Source: Chitinophagaceae bacterium (GTDB taxonomy: Bacteria; Bacteroidota; Bacteroidia; Chitinophagales; Chitinophagaceae). Taken from it: a DNA stretch of 64,000 nt. The position numbers and the translations under genes are program-made. Where the stretch lies: assembly GCA_016722465.1 (NCBI GenBank), contig JADKJC010000013.1, positions 620,001 to 684,000 on the forward strand, written 5' to 3'. The notes beneath the pieces were generated by a model. It saw only the letters and a list, made by a program, of their open reading frames with translations. It was not told the origin of the DNA and ran no database searches. Below are positions 61,514-64,000 of this stretch, one piece after another. Position 1 is the stretch's first letter. Every line of letters starts with the position of its first letter.

Positions 61514-62607
61514 TCATTTCAATAATTGCTGCAATTTTCTTTCCAGCGCAGGCCCACGAAGGTTTTTAGCAATCACTTTTCCATCCGGGCCAATCAAAAA
61601 ATTCTGTGGAATGCTCTGGATTTTAAACTGTGCAGCAACTGCATTGGCCCAGCCCTGCAGGTCGCTTACATGGCTCCAGGTAAGCCCGTCCTGACTGATT
61701 GCTTCTAACCAGGCTGGCTTTGCTTTATCAAGCGATACGCCAAGTACGGTGAAATTTTTGTCTTTGAATTTTTTAAAGTTGGCTACAACATTGGGGTTTT
61801 CCTGGCGGCAGGGTCTGCACCAGCTAGCCCAAAAATCTACTAATACATACATACCTCTTAAAGACGAAAGTGAAACCATTTTACCTGATGTATCTGGCTG
61901 TGAGAAATCTTCCAGCACAGCACCAACACCGTTATGTTTGTTATCTGCAATTTGCTGCCCGATATATTTACCCATATCTGTAGTTCTTACAACAGGATCA
62001 AGACTATTGAATAACTGATCTGCAATACTAACATCATCAGATAATTGTGTGTAACGGATAACAGCTAACGGAGCAATGTATGATGTTGGATTTTGCTTAA
62101 TAAAGTTGAAGATCGTTTGTTTGGCAGCATCCATTTCTTTAGCATCGTAAGGAGCATTCTCGCCAAAATAAGGCTGGTATGGTGCAAGAATGGTATTTAG
62201 TTTTACAAAATCAAAATGAGAAACCGAGCCAGAAACAGTTGCATTGTCCAGTGCTTCTTTAGTACCGCTTACGGTTACTTTGCTGTTGTCTAAAAACAAT
62301 GTTAGATAGGAGGCTTTTGATCAACGATGATGATTTTGAAAGCAGGTTTATCCAGTTTTCCTTTAAACGAAAACTTGTTTTGGTAAATACCTGATTGTTG
62401 CTCTGCAGCGCCAGTCTGTCCATTCAGCAGCGATATTTTGGCACCATCCGGGAAGCCTGTTACTTCACCATTGATCTCAAAGCCATCGGCAATACCTGCT
62501 TCAACAGATGCCTTGCTAACATGTACCGGCTTTTTTTTTGCTTTTGGTTTTACCTGGGCATTTACCAAAGCCGGGAATAGAAAGGCAAGGAGTAATAGTT
62601 TCTTCAT
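61514..62607 (-). CDS. TlpA-like thioredoxin-domain protein with DUF4369 N-terminus (one indel)
   Basis: About 364 residues after correction. Signal peptide (ends ALVNAQ), a DUF4369-type beta domain (GFEINGEVTGFPDGAKISLL), a helical middle, and a C-terminal thioredoxin domain with the redox motif WCRPC (FWASWCRPCRQENP). It works in the periplasm as a disulfide reductase or peroxiredoxin-like protein. The frame breaks at 62308 (one A missing, T on the minus strand); correction reads PPYLTLFLDNSKVT. It is 46 bp after trpA on the same strand. Confidence 0.85.
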
Positions 62608-62653
62608 CGTATAAATTTATTGCCGCAATTTAACCCATTTCAGCTAAAATGGT

Positions 62654-63424
62654 TCAGGCCAGGATACTATTTAAGAAATCTTTTGTAACTGCCTGCACAT
62701 CCTTTTTCCCCTCGAGTGCCTTTATAAAAGCACTGCCGATAATAGCACCGTTGCTGTATTTGCAGGCGGCCTGGAAAGTTGCCCTGTCCTTGATGCCAAA
62801 GCCCACCAGCACAGGGTTTTTTAATTCCATCTCCTGAATTTTTTTGAAATAACTTTCCTGGTCTTCAATGGCTTTGTTATTACCAGTAGTGGAAGAAGAA
62901 GATACAGCGTAGATGAATCCACTGCTCAAAGTATCAATACTCCGGATGCGTTCTTCACTGGTTTCGGGGGTAACAAGGAATATAAAATCCAGTTGGTATT
63001 TTTTTATGATGGCGCCATACGCTGTTTCAAATTCATATTGTGGCAGGTCGGGTAAAATCAAACCGTCAACTCCAACAGCAGCGGCATTGGCACAGAATTT
63101 TTCAAAGCCATACTGGAGTACCGGGTTCATGTATCCCATTAATATAACGGGCACATTAATTTGATCCCGGAAATTTTTCAATTGTTCAAACAACTTTGCG
63201 ATGGTAATTCCGTTGGACAAGGCAATGCCATTGCTTTGCTGTATCACCGGGCCATCGGCCAGAGGATCGCTGTAAGGCATACCGAGCTCAATGATGTCAG
63301 CTCCGTTTTGCTGCAGTGCTTTCATTACTCCCAGTGTGGATTGAAGGTGAGGATAGCCTGCCGTGCAATAAACGTTGAGTACATTTTTATTTTTTTGAAG
63401 AAAGAGGGATTGAAGGCGGCTCAT
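62654..63424 (-). CDS. trpA: Tryptophan synthase alpha chain
   Basis: 256-residue TIM-barrel enzyme that cleaves indole-3-glycerol phosphate to indole, which passes to TrpB. Catalytic Glu46 (IIELGMPYSDP) and Asp57 (DPLADGPVIQ) match the family's Glu and Asp. GYMNPVLQYGFEKFCANAAAVGVDGLILPDLP and the GFGIKDRATF phosphate loop are intact. No trpB is in this window; it may lie beyond the right edge. Confidence 0.95.
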   Translation of the reverse strand: MSRLQSLFLQKNKNVLNVYCTAGYPHLQSTLGVMKALQQNGADIIELGMPYSDPLADGPVIQQSNGIALSNGITIAKLFEQLKNFRDQINVPVILMGYMNPVLQYGFEKFCANAAAVGVDGLILPDLPQYEFETAYGAIIKKYQLDFIFLVTPETSEERIRSIDTLSSGFIYAVSSSSTTGNNKAIEDQESYFKKIQEMELKNPVLVGFGIKDRATFQAACKYSNGAIIGSAFIKALEGKKDVQAVTKDFLNSILA

Positions 63425-63458
63425 TGGTTTGGTTTGTTTTTGGCTTTCTGCTGGTTTA

Positions 63459-63483
63459 CCTCACCCCTGCCCCTCTCCTTAAG
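63459..63483 (+). repeat. CCTCACCC...CCCTCTCC repeat, copy 1
   Basis: CCTCACCCCTGCCCCTCTCCTT-type sequence downstream of the DUF559 gene. It recurs in the same orientation upstream of the gene at 63965-64000. Confidence 0.7.
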
Positions 63484-63524
63484 AAGATGGAGGCTAAGAA
63501 AGACCCTGATCATTTATAATACTG

Positions 63525-63920
63525 TTATTTATTTGTGGGTTTGTTTTCGTTTGCCCAGATTTTTATTTTATTCAATACGATCGCTGAATGGCTTTCGATT
63601 TCATCATTGGTAAATCTTAACACCGTTATTCCACATTCATTCAATCGTTTTGTTCTTATGTCGTCGTATGCTTTGATGTTTGGTTCATCATGAATTCGCC
63701 CATCAGCTTCAATTGCTAATTTAGCTTCATGGCAATAAAAATCAAGCACATAATTTTCAAAAGCATGCTGGCGACGGAATTTAAGGTTGCATATTTTCCT
63801 GCCCCTTAACAACAACCATAATAATTCTTCTGCTTTCGTTTGCTGTTTTCGCAAAATCCTTGCAATCTCATACGTAGATGGATTGGCATTGTTGTGAAGA
63901 TTTTCGTTGAAGTCAGCCAT
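63525..63920 (-). CDS. DUF559 endonuclease-like protein
   Basis: About 131 residues. It belongs to DUF559, a family with the PD-(D/E)XK/Vsr-like fold. The conserved core is visible: LRKQQTKAEELLWLLLRGRK, LKFRRQHAFENYVLDFYCHEAKLAIEADGRIHD (acidic residues for metal), and VLRFTNDEIESHS. It has no signal peptide. The second Met (63920) is chosen, giving the family's normal start. A short repeat occurs on both sides of the gene. Confidence 0.85.
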   Translation of the reverse strand: MADFNENLHNNANPSTYEIARILRKQQTKAEELLWLLLRGRKICNLKFRRQHAFENYVLDFYCHEAKLAIEADGRIHDEPNIKAYDDIRTKRLNECGITVLRFTNDEIESHSAIVLNKIKIWANENKPTNK

Positions 63921-63964
63921 AGTTAAATAGCTTATGGTATTATTCAAAAGTATTTTCTATTTCA

Positions 63965-64000
63965 CCTCACCCTCGTTCCCTCTCCTTCAGGAGAGGGAGG
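63965..64000 (+). repeat. CCTCACCC...CCCTCTCC repeat, copy 2 (runs off the edge)
   Basis: Begins CCTCACCC, contains CCCTCTCCTT and continues as an inverted GGAGAGGGAGG arm at the window edge. It is upstream of the DUF559 start and matches copy 1. Confidence 0.65.

Overview
The window is one contiguous stretch of a Bacteroidota chromosome, most likely Chitinophagaceae. The evidence is several secreted proteins with type IX secretion (T9SS) sorting domains, a TonB-dependent receptor, a CusA-TolC fusion, starts without Shine-Dalgarno sites, and TAnnTTTG-like -7 promoter elements. Genes are densely packed on both strands. I see no rRNA, tRNA, CRISPR array, prophage, integrase or transposase.

Layout. 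1-6.3 kb: ABC-F ATPase (runs off the left edge), a small membrane protein, a double OmpA-domain protein, a polyprenyl diphosphate synthase and RNase R. 6.6-14 kb: MFS transporter, a small conserved protein, glycosylasparaginase and CutC in a row; then an OmpH/Skp-like protein, an APC permease, a DUF4254 protein and a family 9 glycosyltransferase. 14.3-21 kb: one giant T9SS surface protein (about 2,234 aa) built on 132-residue tandem repeats. 21.4-30.4 kb: a VWA/YfbK-like protein, a small beta-barrel protein, a membrane Fe-S protein, a cytochrome c, an SRPBCC protein, an ELWxxDGT-repeat protein and a PhnA-like protein. 30.4-48 kb: secreted or surface proteins (choice-of-anchor V/T9SS, FISUMP, gliding-type CTD, lipoproteins, an LRR-like protein) among a dCMP deaminase, a START protein, a sodium/solute symporter, a TonB receptor and a PhyH dioxygenase. 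48-64 kb: hutU, deoD, pdxJ, lspA, an M28 peptidase, an ACT-domain protein, a Cus-type metal efflux operon (small cysteine protein, CusA-TolC, CusB), a TlpA-like thioredoxin, trpA and a DUF559 endonuclease-like gene.

Quality. At least 18 small indels break otherwise intact genes, including conserved ones. Most are single-base changes in homopolymers. Corrected gene lengths all return to multiples of three. I read them as sequence or assembly errors and annotate the genes as whole, marking each position.

Most unusual content. The window is rich in short hairpin-forming repeats of several families. One lies in frame inside hutU, others supply the stop codons of cutC and pdxJ, a near-duplicate of the pdxJ-lspA intergenic region (with the pdxJ 3' end) lies downstream of lspA, and two repeat copies bracket the DUF559 gene. 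A 122-bp element with terminal inverted repeats lies at 29169-29290.
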